A stretch of DNA of 64,000 nt, taken from NCBI GenBank assembly GCA_947396885.1, contig OX377202.1, positions 81,440,643 to 81,504,642 on the forward strand. Reading direction: 5' to 3'. This stretch comes from Heligmosomoides polygyrus polygyrus. Lineage: Eukaryota > Nematoda > Chromadorea > Rhabditida > Heligmosomidae. The notes under the pieces are model-generated. The model saw nothing but the letters and a program-made list of their open reading frames with translations. It ran no database searches and was not told where the DNA came from. Of the stretch, positions 12,201 through 24,000 are shown piece by piece (the stretch's first letter is position 1; each line of letters starts with the position of its first letter). A program made the position numbers and the translations under genes.

Positions 12201-13285
12201 ATCCGATCAACATCTGGCCAGTTTTCGTCCTATTAGTTTCATTAATTCTTTTGCTCGAGTTTTGGAAGAGTTTCTGAAGAAAAGACTGATCGCTCATCTT
12301 GAGCATCACGGAGTTATTTCTAATGATCAGCAAGATTTGTCCAGAGGTAAATCTACTTTAACGCAAATACTTGAATCCTTGATGATTGGACAAATTCACT
12401 TGAAACGCAGGAAGCAGTCGAAATAATATATTATAATTTGTTACGCTAAAGCTTTTGATACAGTACTCCACGCTAAGTTGCTCTCTATGCTACGCATAGA
12501 GGGTATCCATCCCAGAATTGTAAGCTGGATTGCAGCTTACCGTGACAAAAAATCCTTACAAGTTGTCGTTAATAGTAAATATTCTAAGGCGGTATTTGCG
12601 CCTAGTGGTGTCCCGCAAGGTGGTGTGATCGCGTCTGCTTTGTTGTTTTCACTTTGATATTCCCACTATTGATAAAAACCTGGGCATATCATGCAAAATG
12701 CTTGAAGATGATCTCAAAAATTACGTATCGGTTTTTCATGAATCCCCGATTACTTTACTGTAAAAAGTTATAAACACTCTCTTCTCTTGGACTATTAGCT
12801 GGAATCTGCCCTTATCTCTGACTAAAACTAAAGCTATGCATTCGGGGAGCTGCAATCCCCAGTTTGTATACGTTCTAGGCGGGTGTGCTTTGTTTGTTGC
12901 TATAGAAGTGACCGATTTGGGTTTACCTATGATAACAAATTGCAGTTTGATATAAGCATTGTAGCATTATCAAGACAAAAGCTAACCTGCAGTTGCTTCA
13001 TCGCTTTCGCTGCTTCCGCACCACCGACCCTATTATTCTCTTGAAAGCCTACGAAGCCTAAATTCGACCTCTTGGAGTATGGTACTATCATTTTCTTTCC
13101 CAAAAAAAGAAATCAGTCAAGATGTTAGAAGCCGTTAAAAACAGTTTTAAAAGGAAGGTTCTTATAAAAACTAGAGGTTTGGATTACGCAAACATTCGCT
13201 TAAGCATTCATCGTAACTTGTCCTTTGGTCTAGGCACCGGGACTCTTCCGTCTGGAATCTGCCTCGCCTCGATAACTCAGCGTGC
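9205..13285 (+). pseudogene. CR1/jockey-like LINE, decayed
   Basis: Non-LTR retrotransposon broken by many stops and frameshifts. ORF1 traces lie at 9205-9515, including a coiled-coil-like stretch (ENELSQEIRRAREEN). Endonuclease traces lie at about 9990-10320, with SWLKPEGDQL, a GGGVLFLYRNN-type strand and VVGDF. The reverse transcriptase lies at 11200-12660, with SFRPISFINSFARVLE, AKAFDTVLHAKLLSML and PSGVPQGGV. The C-terminal KAYEAxxRPLLEYGT-like region is at about 13045-13085. It is split by a mariner at 11282-12170, then joined to an RTE element at about 13285. Dead copy. Confidence 0.8.
11282..12170 (+). mobile_element. Mariner transposon inside the LINE
   Basis: Near-perfect TIRs of about 27 bp (GGTTGGTGAAAAAGTCTTGC at 11282 and GCAAGACTTTTTCACCGACC ending 12170), flanked by TA at 11280-11281 and 12171-12172, the classic mariner target duplication. 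The 889-bp body holds a decayed transposase; the best part is 11800-12075, with LPGLAPSDYYLFRALKQ around the last catalytic Asp. The transposase is frame-broken, so the copy is non-autonomous. Confidence 0.92.
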
Positions 13286-14600
13286 TCGGGGCCGAGCTGC
13301 CCCGTAATCGACCACATCATCTTCAATCGCAAGTATTGCCTGACCGATAAAGGAGGATCTTGAGGAGAGAAGGGCAGAAGTGATGGTTGAAGCTGCAGAG
13401 GCAGGTTTGAACATCCGCAATGCCCGCCGGAACTTCGCCAACTTCAAGACCAAGATGACCACTCTCCGACGTCCTGACCGAACCGTCACCTCTTCCAGAA
13501 GGACCACGGAGAAGGTCATCCACGACTTCTACTCCGATCTCTTCGATAGCCACGTCAATCTGCCCATCATCAGAGTCCTTCGAGAGCTGTACAGTGGATT
13601 CACGACCAAGATCTCACCATTCTACAACGACGTCGCCATCGACGTAAAGAGAGGAGTTCGGCAGGGGGATACCATATCCCCGAAGCTCTTCGAAAATGTC
13701 ATGCGCAAACTAGAATGGGAAGACATGGTAGTGAAGGTCAACGGCCGGCAACTACATCATCTTCGCTTCGCTGACGACTTCGTGCTCATAACACCGAGCA
13801 CCAGCCAGGCGGAGCGAATGCTGGCCGACTTCGATCGTGTATGTGGGAACGTAGGACTGTAGCTGAATTTTACGAAGACGATGTTCATGAGGAACGGACA
13901 AGTTTCTGATGCCCCATTCTCGCTCAGCGGAACGAACATCTCCTAATGCTCCAGCTACGTCTATCTGGGTGGCGAAGTCAATATGGTTAACGACCTAGCG
14001 CCAGAGCTGAGCAGGAGAAAACGAGCGGCTTGGGGGCTTTCAAGAGTATCAAAGAAGTCATGAAGAAGACGAAGAACGTCCGACTCCGTGCTCACCCATT
14101 CGATTCCACTATTCTTCCGGCCCTAACACACGCCTCAGAGACCTGGGCTATACGAAAGCAGGATGAACACGCGATCAGAGTCGCGCAGCGTGGAATCGAG
14201 AGGACGATGCTCGGAGTGACACGACTCACGCAAGTGAGAGAACGTCTCCGGAGTTCCGAGCTTCGCCGACGTTCGAAGATAAGAGACGCTGTCGCGTGGG
14301 CCAAGTCGTCGAAAATTAGGTGGGCCGGCCACGTAATGCGCTTCGCAAACACCCGCTGGACGAGAGCCGTCACCGACTGGATTCCGCGGGATGTCAAGAG
14401 AACACCAGGACGAACACCAACGCGTTGGTCGGACATCTTCGTGAAAGCCCTGAACGACCGCTATGACACTCTTCGTGTCCTTCGAGCGAGGAGGATCCAT
14501 TGAAGCACTCTGGCACGCGACAGGGGCGAATGGAGACGCTGCTGGCGCCCGCTCAAGCAGATCGACGATCAACGGGACGACAGGTGATACAGGTGATCCT
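13286..14600 (+). pseudogene. RTE-type LINE, 5' truncated and internally deleted
   Basis: Reverse transcriptase and 3' region of an RTE/BovB-like element. Seen: a pre-RT linker (EKVIHDFYSDLFDSHV, about 13515-13560), GVRQGDTISPKLF (about 13650), LRFADDFVLITPS (13765-13800) with the catalytic FADD box, then KIRWAGHVMRF and DVKRTPGRTPTRWSD near the C end. The segment between the linker and LRELYSGF is missing, so much of the RT fingers is deleted. A TAG at 13861 breaks the frame. The element ends in a short tandem CAGGTGAT repeat at about 14580-14600, as RTE 3' ends do. Confidence 0.88.
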
Positions 14601-15030
14601 GAGGCACTTGGAGATCTAGAAGTAAATAAACTATGTCAAAATGATGGTGCTCCAGACCTCCATTGCATTAGAACAACGGCAAGGTGTCTGATGGGAAAAT
14701 GTTGTGGGAACATGAAAGCCAATAGATGGTTAACAAACCCAACCCTGGCACATCACATCGCGCTCGTTCACCGACAGCATCACCATTATCCTCTCAGCCC
14801 CTACAAAGAAAAACACAAAGAGAGGGCACCAAGATGTACAGAGCATATAGAGAAGGAAACTCAACTCATTCAAGACAGAAAAGCAATCATTGTCTAGTTG
14901 AGAGCACACATATAGCAGTTCATCTTACCTTATTACTTTATTACGTTATATCATTGTCATTGGCCTTATCACTTGCCACAATCGCCCTATATTTATGAAC
15001 AATTTGTTATACTAAAAATGTTGTAAATAT
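14601..15030. other. No supported gene
   Basis: Downstream of the RTE 3' end. One open frame to 14897 is continuous but shows no domain; AT content rises towards 15000. Confidence 0.3.
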
Positions 15031-15039
15031 AAATGTTTC

Positions 15040-15185
15040 CTATATTCTTCTATATCAGCTCGTATCTATATACTTCTCTGTATATACACGTGTACGTACA
15101 TAATATACACATGTATACACAAACATATGTGTGCATAAATACATATGTATGTTTATATGTATACACAAGTGTGCATATAATACCG
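15040..15185. repeat. TATG/TACA microsatellite
   Basis: Degenerate tetranucleotide and dinucleotide repeat of TATA, TACA and TATG units. It is followed by CCGCTCAAATTCTTTGAAAG, whose inverted counterpart lies at 18878-18907 beside a similar microsatellite. Confidence 0.75.
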
Positions 15186-15259
15186 CTCAAATTCTTTGAA
15201 AGAAAGACGCTTAGGGTCGGATTAATCTTCGATTGCTTTTTGTCAAGGTTTGTTTAGCA

Positions 15260-16900
15260 AATTGTTTGAGGTCATCCGAGGTCATTCAAAAGCACTCCGA
15301 TAGAATGGAAAAACTGGAAAAGACGGGCATCGGAATAATGCGTAGAATCCCCGCGAAGGTCGCACACAGTAAATTCGTAAACCACATATTGAAGACAAAT
15401 TAGGGTCATTTTAGCTGTGACTTACTGGTATTTATATGTTGACATTGTGGAAAATCTTAGGCAAAACATTTTACATCGACGCTAGCATGAATTCGGTGGA
15501 AGAGCTTAGAGAGCTTAAGGGACTAAACAGAAATGCTTTCGTGCACTGGAAAAGCTCGTGTACGAAGACGATAAAGGGTTCTCGAGGCTGCAGTAGATAG
15601 CTATATACAATCTAAGGAGATAGCTATATACAATCTAAGGACCGCGTTCTTTTTATACAGCAGGTGAGGCTATTTATTGACTGTTGAGATCTACATATTT
15701 CTCGTTCTTACAAGAAAGCTTAGTATAATTTCAGTGTCTATTCAAATATTATGAAGTTCCTAAATATCTGCGCGAGGATGTTTGGAGGGATACAAAAAAT
15801 GCACTGAACGCTCGAAAGGCGTTACGGGTAAATGAAATGCCAGTTTCAGCAAGGGAACGCCAAGGCAGCAATTTTTTGACGACGATTACGATGACGCTTG
15901 TTAATTTAATAAAGGTGTGGGACCTGACCGCAACTTCTTAGACGACTTCAGGTGACTTCGACCTTAACCATTGCGATAATGTCACCACATCATAGGCCAC
16001 ACATCGTTTGAAACTAATGCAACGACAGCATTTTATGGTCTCATTACCTGTTCAACAATATTTTATAGCCGGATTCCATTGAAGTCGAACTTTAACCTTA
16101 AAACCCTACACTTCTTGCACGCTTGATATTAGTGATGCGTTATTTGGAAAACTGAACTCTTTTGCTGCTAAACTTTTTATTTACCTGATCAGGTAGATTT
16201 GCAAAAGATTATCATAGTTTGTCTCTGATGAATTACACCAGCAAGAGACCGTCAAAAAACGCGAAGCAGTTGTAGTCATGCTATCCCGTTGAAACGTGGC
16301 GCACTGCAGTTAAATTTCATGTGGTGCAGACGGGATTCAGCGGCTACTTCTCCAAAGCACCGCCCACTCGCGTCACCCATGCACAATCAACCGAGTCTGA
16401 AATGCAAGGTTTCGGGCGGGGCATGGCGCAATCTTGGCCATTTGCATGTCATAGAAATCTCGTTACGCTGTGCCTTCATATGAGTCTCAAGGCATCTTCC
16501 AAAGCTTCGCTAGCAGCAATGTTAGAACCTCAAATAGTAGCTGTATTTTTTAAGACCCTCCTTTTTACCCTCCTTTTTTGCAAGGCGTAGTGTGTTTTCA
16601 AGTTTTAAATCTTAAAAAGCACAAATCAATCGATACGGTCCCTATAATGATAAATTACAACAAGTATTAAAGTGAAACACAATCAATCCAGTGCAAAATG
16701 CAAGAATTTAGACGAGTGTAGCATAATTTTATTACAACTCATATGTCACAAAACTTCTATTTTCTCAAGCTTTCATATGAGCCTTTAACTTCTTCAGTAC
16801 CTTTACTGTGAGCAAAGTTATTACCTTTCAAACAGTGCTTAGACTTTTGGGACACCCAATACATGCGTGTAGATATAAATACATATATGCTATACAGCGA
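15260..16900. other. No supported gene
   Basis: A short tandem repeat AGATAGCTATATACAATCTA occurs twice at 15595-15640. Otherwise unique-looking sequence; open frames near 16290-16590 lack recognisable domains. Confidence 0.35.
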
Positions 16901-17085
16901 GTCTGTTGGAGTTACATGACGTCACTGACTCTCGCACCTCGCTCAGTTGTTGCGTGTTGCGTCGCTCAAGTATGTTGCGCCCCCTTGGCTGCCCGCCAAG
17001 CCGCAATCTCGTGTCGGTGGCTTCTAGGGTATTCGGGGTGATCACTGATAGACCGCTGGAAGTGTGAATACTGTACATAGGCGAC

Positions 17086-17187
17086 ATGTGGAGTGCCGCG
17101 GAATATCGGAAGGGCAGCGAGTGGGTCGTCGCCGTGGCCGTGCTCGGGCCGAATCGCAGCCCCAGACTCGTTTCGGCGGTTGGAGAG
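17086..17187 (+). CDS. Possible first exon, unrecognised
   Basis: Within a locally GC-rich island (16920-17170), an ATG begins MWSAAEYRKGSEWVVAVAVL and runs 34 codons to GAG|GTAAAA, a good donor in phase 0. No downstream exon could be identified. Could be chance. Confidence 0.22.
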
Positions 17188-17634
17188 GTAAAAATGGTTT
17201 TCAGTTTGAATACGGACAATATTACGTGTGTGGAAAGCTCGAGACGAGCTGAGGAATGCTGTCTAGTTCATTTTCGAGCAAACTTTATAAAGAGGTAAGT
17301 AACTGAAGCAAAATTTTCTGTGGTTCTCGTTAAAATTGGCCCGCAGAAATCTACTTTGAACAATATTAATCTTTGAGATCTTTTTAGCGTGGAATCTTCT
17401 GGTGGTCTACTGTAAATCACAAAAGCACGACTTTCGTACTTATCCTATAAAAATAAGCGAAGTTTAAATATAGGAGAAATCCTATGTTGCATATAGAGAG
17501 TGGACTAATCCCTCATTGGAAGAAAGGAAAACTGGTCATTTCTGTTTATTTCATAAAGCGTTTAACACTTTTAATGAAAACTATCGTTCCCTCAATGGAA
17601 TAGCAGAATACTGTCTCCTGTATCAGGCTAGTAT

Positions 17635-18472
17635 TAGGGTGGGCCACAACTGACCATCAGCCATGCTGAGGAATGTATTCGCCATTGAAGTCAATGACCT
17701 TGCTGCCATCGATCAGCTAACTTCCTGATCTCATCCTTCGAGAACTGCTTAGGCCTGCTTAGGCCATTGCTCGTTATGGTTGCCGAGGTCTGCTTGGGTC
17801 CTTGTGTCCTTCTGACCATGAAGTCCTACAGACTCAAGAAGTAGTGGCAGTCGCATGGAGAGATGAACGAACGCATGTGAACGTAGCCCAGCCGAGCAAG
17901 CTTATCCGTGGTCACTTTTGCCCGATAGGTGCGGCGTTGTCGAAGAGAAGCACCTTTTTGAAGCGCCGAAACCGAATAAGTGCAAGTCACCGGTCCGTCC
18001 CTTCTGTTTCGTTCACCATGGCCTTGGAGTCCTTCGTCAAGTTTTTTAAAAACGACTTCCAGTAATCCGGTCTATGGGTGCAGACTCAAAAGCTCAGAAG
18101 GTGCTTCTCGCCGTGAACATCCCGCCGAACGAAGGTTGATAACAGGTCACCAGGCCTCTCCCAGACTCGCTGCTTGGCAGGGTTAAGGTAGAAGACGTAC
18201 TTCTTATCTTACGTAACTATGGAGTCCAAGCTGCAGGTTGGGAATTGGGCGAGATTTGCGTAACACAGGTCGACTCGACAGACTGGAGTTTCGGCATGAG
18301 GCATGAAGCATTCACATGTTTCTGGAACGGGCGGGAGTGATCACTTCTTAGGTAGCTTTCAGTAAGTAACAAACAAACATACAAATACGAGAAGCACAAG
18401 AGCGGACTTCAGTTCCAACATGCATGGGTACGGCATGGGTACGGCATGGAGAGTCTCATTACTTTCCCCTAA
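17635..18472 (-). mobile_element. Decayed mariner of the 37.3-kb family
   Basis: The minus strand matches the mariner at 37316-38219: GGACCCAAGCAG and GAAGGATGAGATCAGGAAGT near 17690-17820, CCATGGCCTTGGAGTCCTTC on the plus strand at 18018, and the outer end ATGGAGAGTCTCATTACTTT at 18448-18467 matching that copy's end. The transposase is frame-broken and the segment around the central catalytic Asp appears deleted. The left end is diverged. Confidence 0.75.
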
Positions 18473-18869
18473 TCGTTGGGTAATTCTTAACTGAATCATA
18501 GGTTTCCGTTCGTTCCGCTTATCTAAAATCAGGCCTATGTTATTCAAACTTAGCACTATTTGGTATCACAATGACACCTGAAGCGCAACAAATTCAGACC
18601 TGCTAAGACAATAGAGGGTTTTTGAGTTTCCATGAACTTCGTTACCGAAACGCCTTAATGGCATGCCACTAGGGGTTTCGGACGGTCGTAAAATAATTAA
18701 CGGAGTCGAGTAAGCAAAAGCTTCACAACCAGGTCACTGTGCGACAGCTTCAAAGCACGTTAGATGGCTGGATAGAAAATGAGACGGGTTTCTAATGGTT
18801 TAGCTAGATTTTAAGCAAATAACTTTGAAAAGAATTATGGCCATGCGAGGCTTTGTGATGGATTAATTT

Positions 18870-18960
18870 GTCGCAAAGCGTCTTTCTTCGAAGAATTTGA
18901 GCGGTATTGTACATAAATGTATATGTACACATACATATTTACAAATGTATATACGAGCTG
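18870..18960. repeat. Microsatellite with inverted copy of the 15.2-kb core
   Basis: AAGCGTCTTTCTTCGAAGAA followed by TTTGAGCGGTATTGTACATA and a TATG/TACA microsatellite. It is the reverse complement of the sequence at 15175-15215. Confidence 0.7.
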
Positions 18961-20180
18961 GTTATACGTGGATATATGGTTCACAAGCATAGGGGATACG
19001 AAGGGTCGGTTATAGGAGCGAAAGCACGATTATCATTCAATCCTCTAGAGACCGAACGGCAGCCCCTTAGTCAACCGGCTTCTCCCGGAAGGCAACAGCA
19101 GTCACCCACCAATAGCAACACGAGACGAAACTCGTCGAGATCTATTGTACGAGATCAAAGCTGCAAGAGACACTTTCGAGAAAAAAATTAGCTCCCTCCC
19201 TCGGATCTGGAAACAGGCGACCTGAAACGGAACAAGAGTGGTCAAGAACGTAACGAACACAAAGCAGAGGACTCAGCAATGAACACGGAAAAAAGACAAC
19301 GAAAAAGGGTAAACGTGATAATGAAAACCTAGGCCGAGGAGGACTAGGAACTGTGCACAATTACGTGGGTGCAAGCACACAATAGTGCGTAATCGTGTGA
19401 CACCATCGCCGGTTGTTCAGAATGTTCATGTTCGTTCGAAACACCGCGACGCGATGGGACGCATCGTCCCTTTCGAGTCCCGTACGCCCGGCCACGCCGT
19501 AGCGCGATTGCAAATAAAAAGGTGAGCGTCAGAGACGCGCGGTAACGAGCTTCTGCCTAGTATGACTATGCGTCGAGAACGACGAATCTCTCTCCACCCC
19601 CCCCCCCCTAACTTACAGCTGCGCCCTCGGTGAACCAAAACAAAAAGGACATTGGGCAGAATAGCATAATGATTTACCCCGGTGGTAAAACCTCTGACTT
19701 CACACTGAATCTGCTGCTCCACGTCGCACAGCGCCGCGCCTTTCCCTTCTGCTGCGCGATTCGTTGAATACAGTAACACCAAGGCAGCGAGTACAAATGC
19801 GCGGCTGTATGCAGGTCATCACCGTAGTTTCCAAAGGAGTATACCATGGCCTGAACTGGGGCTAAGAGCTCCGCGTTTCTGTGGTCACTCTCACACGGTG
19901 AACTGTTTGTATTCTGACAGACTGCTTTTCACCCCTACTCTCATCACCTTTGAGTTGAATTCAAGGCTCCACACCAGAACGCCATTTCAAGAAATTCCAG
20001 TTGTAATACTGGCAAATTGGAACACTATGCTTGCCTTAAGCTAAGATACGTTGCGCTTGCGCTCTGGTGGCCTAGGGCCTGCACAACTTCGCCTATTCTT
20101 CGTGAGGTACCAAAAGTTATGACAGCCGTGTGGTGATACCACTCAATTGGGATAAATAATCGCTTGTCTCGCAGACCTAT
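18961..20180. other. No supported gene
   Basis: An open frame near 19000-19190 includes a charged stretch (PASPGRQQQSPTNSNTRR), possibly a gag/ORF1-like relic, but the evidence is weak. A run of about 10 C lies near 19600. Confidence 0.3.
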
Positions 20181-20181
20181 A

Positions 20182-20330
20182 GGCCTTTGTCATATCATCG
20201 CCCACCCCGGGCAACGCCTAATGATAGCACCCATATCGATGCCATCGCGCCGCCCGATCGATATAGGAGCATATCATTAGGCGTCGCGCGGGGTGGGCGA
20301 TGGTATGACAAAGGCCATAGCATACCACCG
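20182..20330. repeat. Palindromic MITE
   Basis: Arms GGCCTTTGTCATATCATCGC (20191) and CGATGGTATGACAAAGGCC (to 20317), about 60 bp each, around a loop with GATCGATATAGG. It abuts a LINE fragment on its right. Confidence 0.85.
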
Positions 20331-20500
20331 GCGACGGGTCGCGACGACAGTGTTGTGAGGGTAGTTATCGCAGGGTCCGCTGTTCTTGTGATCTGTCGCC
20401 ACCTCATCCTATCAAGGGCGTCATCTGCCATGGTGCCGACTTCGACGAGATCTCCCTTGATGACGTCCTTCCACCTTTTCCTTGGGGCTCCTCTCATGGT
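20331..20500 (-). pseudogene. LINE 3' coding fragment
   Basis: The minus strand reads MRGAPRKRWKDVIKGDL and DRMRWRQITRTADPA, the typical C-terminal tail of RTE-related LINE ORF2 proteins (after the endonuclease and RT). Only the tail is present; the upstream element is missing. Confidence 0.65.
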
Positions 20501-20657
20501 CAGACGCTTTCTGGATGCCTCGAAGTTGCCGAACGACCGGTTCAGCTATTTCTGTTTGTCAATGAATGACTGATCCTGATGATAACACCCAACCGTATTT
20601 TCGAAGGATGGTTAGTATAAGGTCGAAAGGACTAACGGGTGTGAACCATTTGCAATT

Positions 20658-21064
20658 ATGAGTGACTCGGATGAGGACGACCTTGGATTCGTTCCTGTAA
20701 GTCTGACTCGTAAGACGTTTGTGTCAACTTTATTAGACAGCCATCGCCTGCTATATATTTCTCAAGAGGACAGCGTGGCACTTTTTTGAATCATGCTGCG
20801 GCCCCGAGCATCTGCAAATTTATGTTTCTGTTTCAGGGGACTGTCATAGAATCTTCGAAAAGCAAGTATGTAATCGTAAAACTACTAGGAGCTGGCGGAT
20901 TTGGTGCTGTCTATAGGTTCGAAGTAATATCAGCTCAAAGTTGCAAACGAACAATCTCTATAGAAATTTATAGGGTACACGACCAAAAGGATCCAACGAA
21001 AATGTTCGCCTTAAAGGTAGAAAAGAAAATAGAGACAAGAAAACACTCGAAATTGAAAATGGAG
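20658..21064 (+). CDS. Kinase exons 1-3 (N-lobe)
   Basis: Exon 1 (20658-20696) codes the acidic leader and ends at GTAAGT. Exon 2 (20837-20916), after the acceptor TTTCAG, carries the glycine loop and ends after two bases of an Arg codon. A 57-bp intron (20917-20973) separates it from exon 3 (20974-21064), which supplies the last Arg base, the ATP-binding ALK lysine and the start of helix C. The small intron size is typical of nematodes and contrasts with the 5.4-kb intron that follows. Confidence 0.88.
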
Positions 21065-24000
21065 GTTCGTTCAATGCGAGTCTCATATTGACAACGGGTT
21101 CAAACAATAAGTCCTATGAAGACTTGAATAGTTCAAGGAAAGCACAGATGGAGGGCAACTAGGGTATCAGTTTAGCGCCCGGATTCGTCAACGACTTACG
21201 GCAAGTTAACGAAGAAAATACAGCCGAAATTTTTAATAGCGGGCTTGGCGCAATGATACCACGGGGGGCAGCCCATAAGCTTCGACCGACTTAAGCGTAG
21301 CAGTCGGAAATGGTGACGTGGAATTTCCCGCATTGTACGCAGACTGCGTGCATACCTGTAATGCAAGTTGCAGCGAGAGTGGCCTAGGTCAAGCGGGTAG
21401 AAGCTCGTTCAAATGTGGGCTGGCCCCCTCATAGCAGCATTGCGCTGCGGGCTTTATCAACAAGCGATATGGTGAAACATTTCACCATATCGCTCGATAA
21501 GCCGCAGCGCAAAGCAGCTCGGGGGTGGTCAGCTTGTATGGCAGCCCCACAAGACGTTACGTGTTGCGCGAAATTAGAATTTTTACACATGACTGGTGTG
21601 TTCGACCTCAGTGGTGAACCGAGCTAGGCCATTTCTGATGTAATTGGTAATCCATGTGCGTTCTTACCAAGGCGGATAACCACTTAACACAAGGTGACCC
21701 CTCCGAGCCGCTTTGCGCCTAAGCCTCGTTATCAGGGATTTCGGCTCTTTATTTTCTCCTATAAATTTCTGTAAGTCGTTCATGAATCTTGCCCCAGCAT
21801 CCACGACGCGATTTCACTTCGCCGCATACCACCGTATCGTTGGAAGAGTTTGTTGCAGAGGTTTGGTACCCAAACCTCTGCAACAAACTCATAAGCACTG
21901 CGGTTGGTGCTGTTGCGCTGCCGATGCCGTAATGATGAAGCATACCGCAGAGGAGCAGCAAAAGCCACGGGGGGATTCACACTGCTGTTGCCGCAACACT
22001 GCATCTTCTACAACGCCGGCATCGGTTGCGCAACGACTGCGCTGCCTCAGCAACGTGGAGTGATCGCCCTCAATCCTTGTAGCTGATGCTCGCTAACGTA
22101 GGCGTGGGGTAAGGTGTTACGTACTCACACATATTTGACGACGTCGGTGTGGACGACTGGGTGCAGTGTTTACTGAAACATGCAAGACTGCAAAAAAAAC
22201 GTGAAAAAACTGCCTGACCGATTGCTCGATCAAGCCTTCCCACCGCCATCGCGTACTTGACAATCATTCAACCGCGAGAGCTCAACGCGTTCAAGCGCTG
22301 GGCTCCGTCCCTCTTTCGTTACTCGTTTCTGCAACAGCAGCAACGGCAGTGTGAAGGCCGCTATAAATTGATATGGAGGTGTAAAACACATCATGCTCTC
22401 TCTAACAATATCCGTTAAAACAAAACGCCTGCTTCCGTGTTAAAGTATCCCAAACCTGCAAATCACCCAAGCCGTTGTCATTAGAGCTCGTCTTTGTCAT
22501 GGAGCGCGCAAATAAGCTCGGGTGGAAAATTCTTCCGACGCTCAGGGGGAGTCCGCAGTTGGTTTCTGCGTTTAAAGAGCCAGGCTAGGGAAGTGACGCG
22601 CAACTAGTGGACGAGGGGGGCAGTCCATCGGTACTCGAAAAAGTTACGGGTTTTTACCAGTTTGATCTAGGCCACTCTCGGTGCAACTTGCATGATATCA
22701 CTGCATGATAGTAGTCGATGCGTTCAGTAAGTGGCCAGAGATGGTAGAGATGAGAAACATCTCGGCGATAGAAACCGTGAAGGTTCTGAAGAACCTGTTT
22801 GCGCGATATGGACTACCGCAAACCATTGTGAGTGACAATGGAACACAATTCGTGTCAGATCATCAGATCAGTTCAAGAATATGTGCGAAGAAGGAGGAAT
22901 TGCGCACATTAGAACTGCCCCTTAATCCGCAATCGAATGGTCAGGCGGACCGCTTTGTTGATACTCTGAAACGAGGTATCAAAAAACTTATAGGGGAGGA
23001 GAGACCTACGGAGGAAACGTTGAACATAGTGCTAGAGGCGTATAGGACCACGCCAAATTCGGCATTGAACGAGAAGACTCCCGCAGAAGTGTTCTTGGGG
23101 AGGAACATTGACACGACTAAGCTTATTGACACCGCTGAAGGAGGAATCAGAAGATCCTCGTGCAAGAGAAAGGCGATAGACAATGGAAGAACAGTTCAAT
23201 AGGAAGCATGGAACTGTTCCGCGAAAGTTCGAAATTGGTGCCAAGGTATTCGTACAGCAGTGGAAAACACCACATTTTATCTGGATGAAAGGCGTGGTGA
23301 AGCGGCGTGTTGGAGTCGTGAATTATGAAGTTGAAGTAATTGGGAAGGTGAATCGGAAGCATGCGAATCAAATGCGCCCATGCCTTGATGATGACAGTCT
23401 TAAAGACGAGTCAACACTGAAGATACTTTTGGATGTCCTTGAGCTACAAGACGATCAATGTCGCGATGTACCTCTTCCTCAACCCGTCAACAGCGATGCA
23501 ACAAATGCTACGGATCGCCAACGCCACTCTACTCCTCAAGCGCCACCTCCTCTGCGCCGGTCAACGAGGATCAGAAGACCAGTCCAAAGATATGGATCTC
23601 CCACCGTGTAGTTTTCTGTTGTTGAGTGCATTTGCCTAAATTCCGTTTGTAATTCAGATTTTTGTAGTAGGATAAGTATTTAACAGTTTAAATTATTTTC
23701 CTACTAGGGGAGGTGTTGTGGCAGAGACCCAGGCGTTTGACCTGATGGCTGAATTCGTGTTCGGCAAGATGGGCGCCGATGACCACCCAGGAAGTGGTCT
23801 CTCGCTAAGTAGTAAGTAGGTCGCGAGCAGGCGAGGCGGGAAGCGGACTGCATAAAAGGCCGGCAGCAGGAGGCCTTGGCATGTTTAAGGTCGGGTCTAC
23901 GACTCCCTAGTTGTGGATATTGTTCTCCTTATTTGTTTCCGCTTAAATCTGCTCCACTCTTCTCTCGGATCAAGTGGCTCTTGGAGCAGATGGGTCGCAG

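Noticed and set aside
14092..14572. Minus-strand open frames opposite the RTE element
   Set aside because: They are shadows of the RTE coding strand, which carries recognisable LINE motifs.
20331..20573. Plus-strand open frame near 20.2-20.6 kb as a gene
   Set aside because: It is the complement of a LINE C-terminal fragment and crosses a palindromic MITE.
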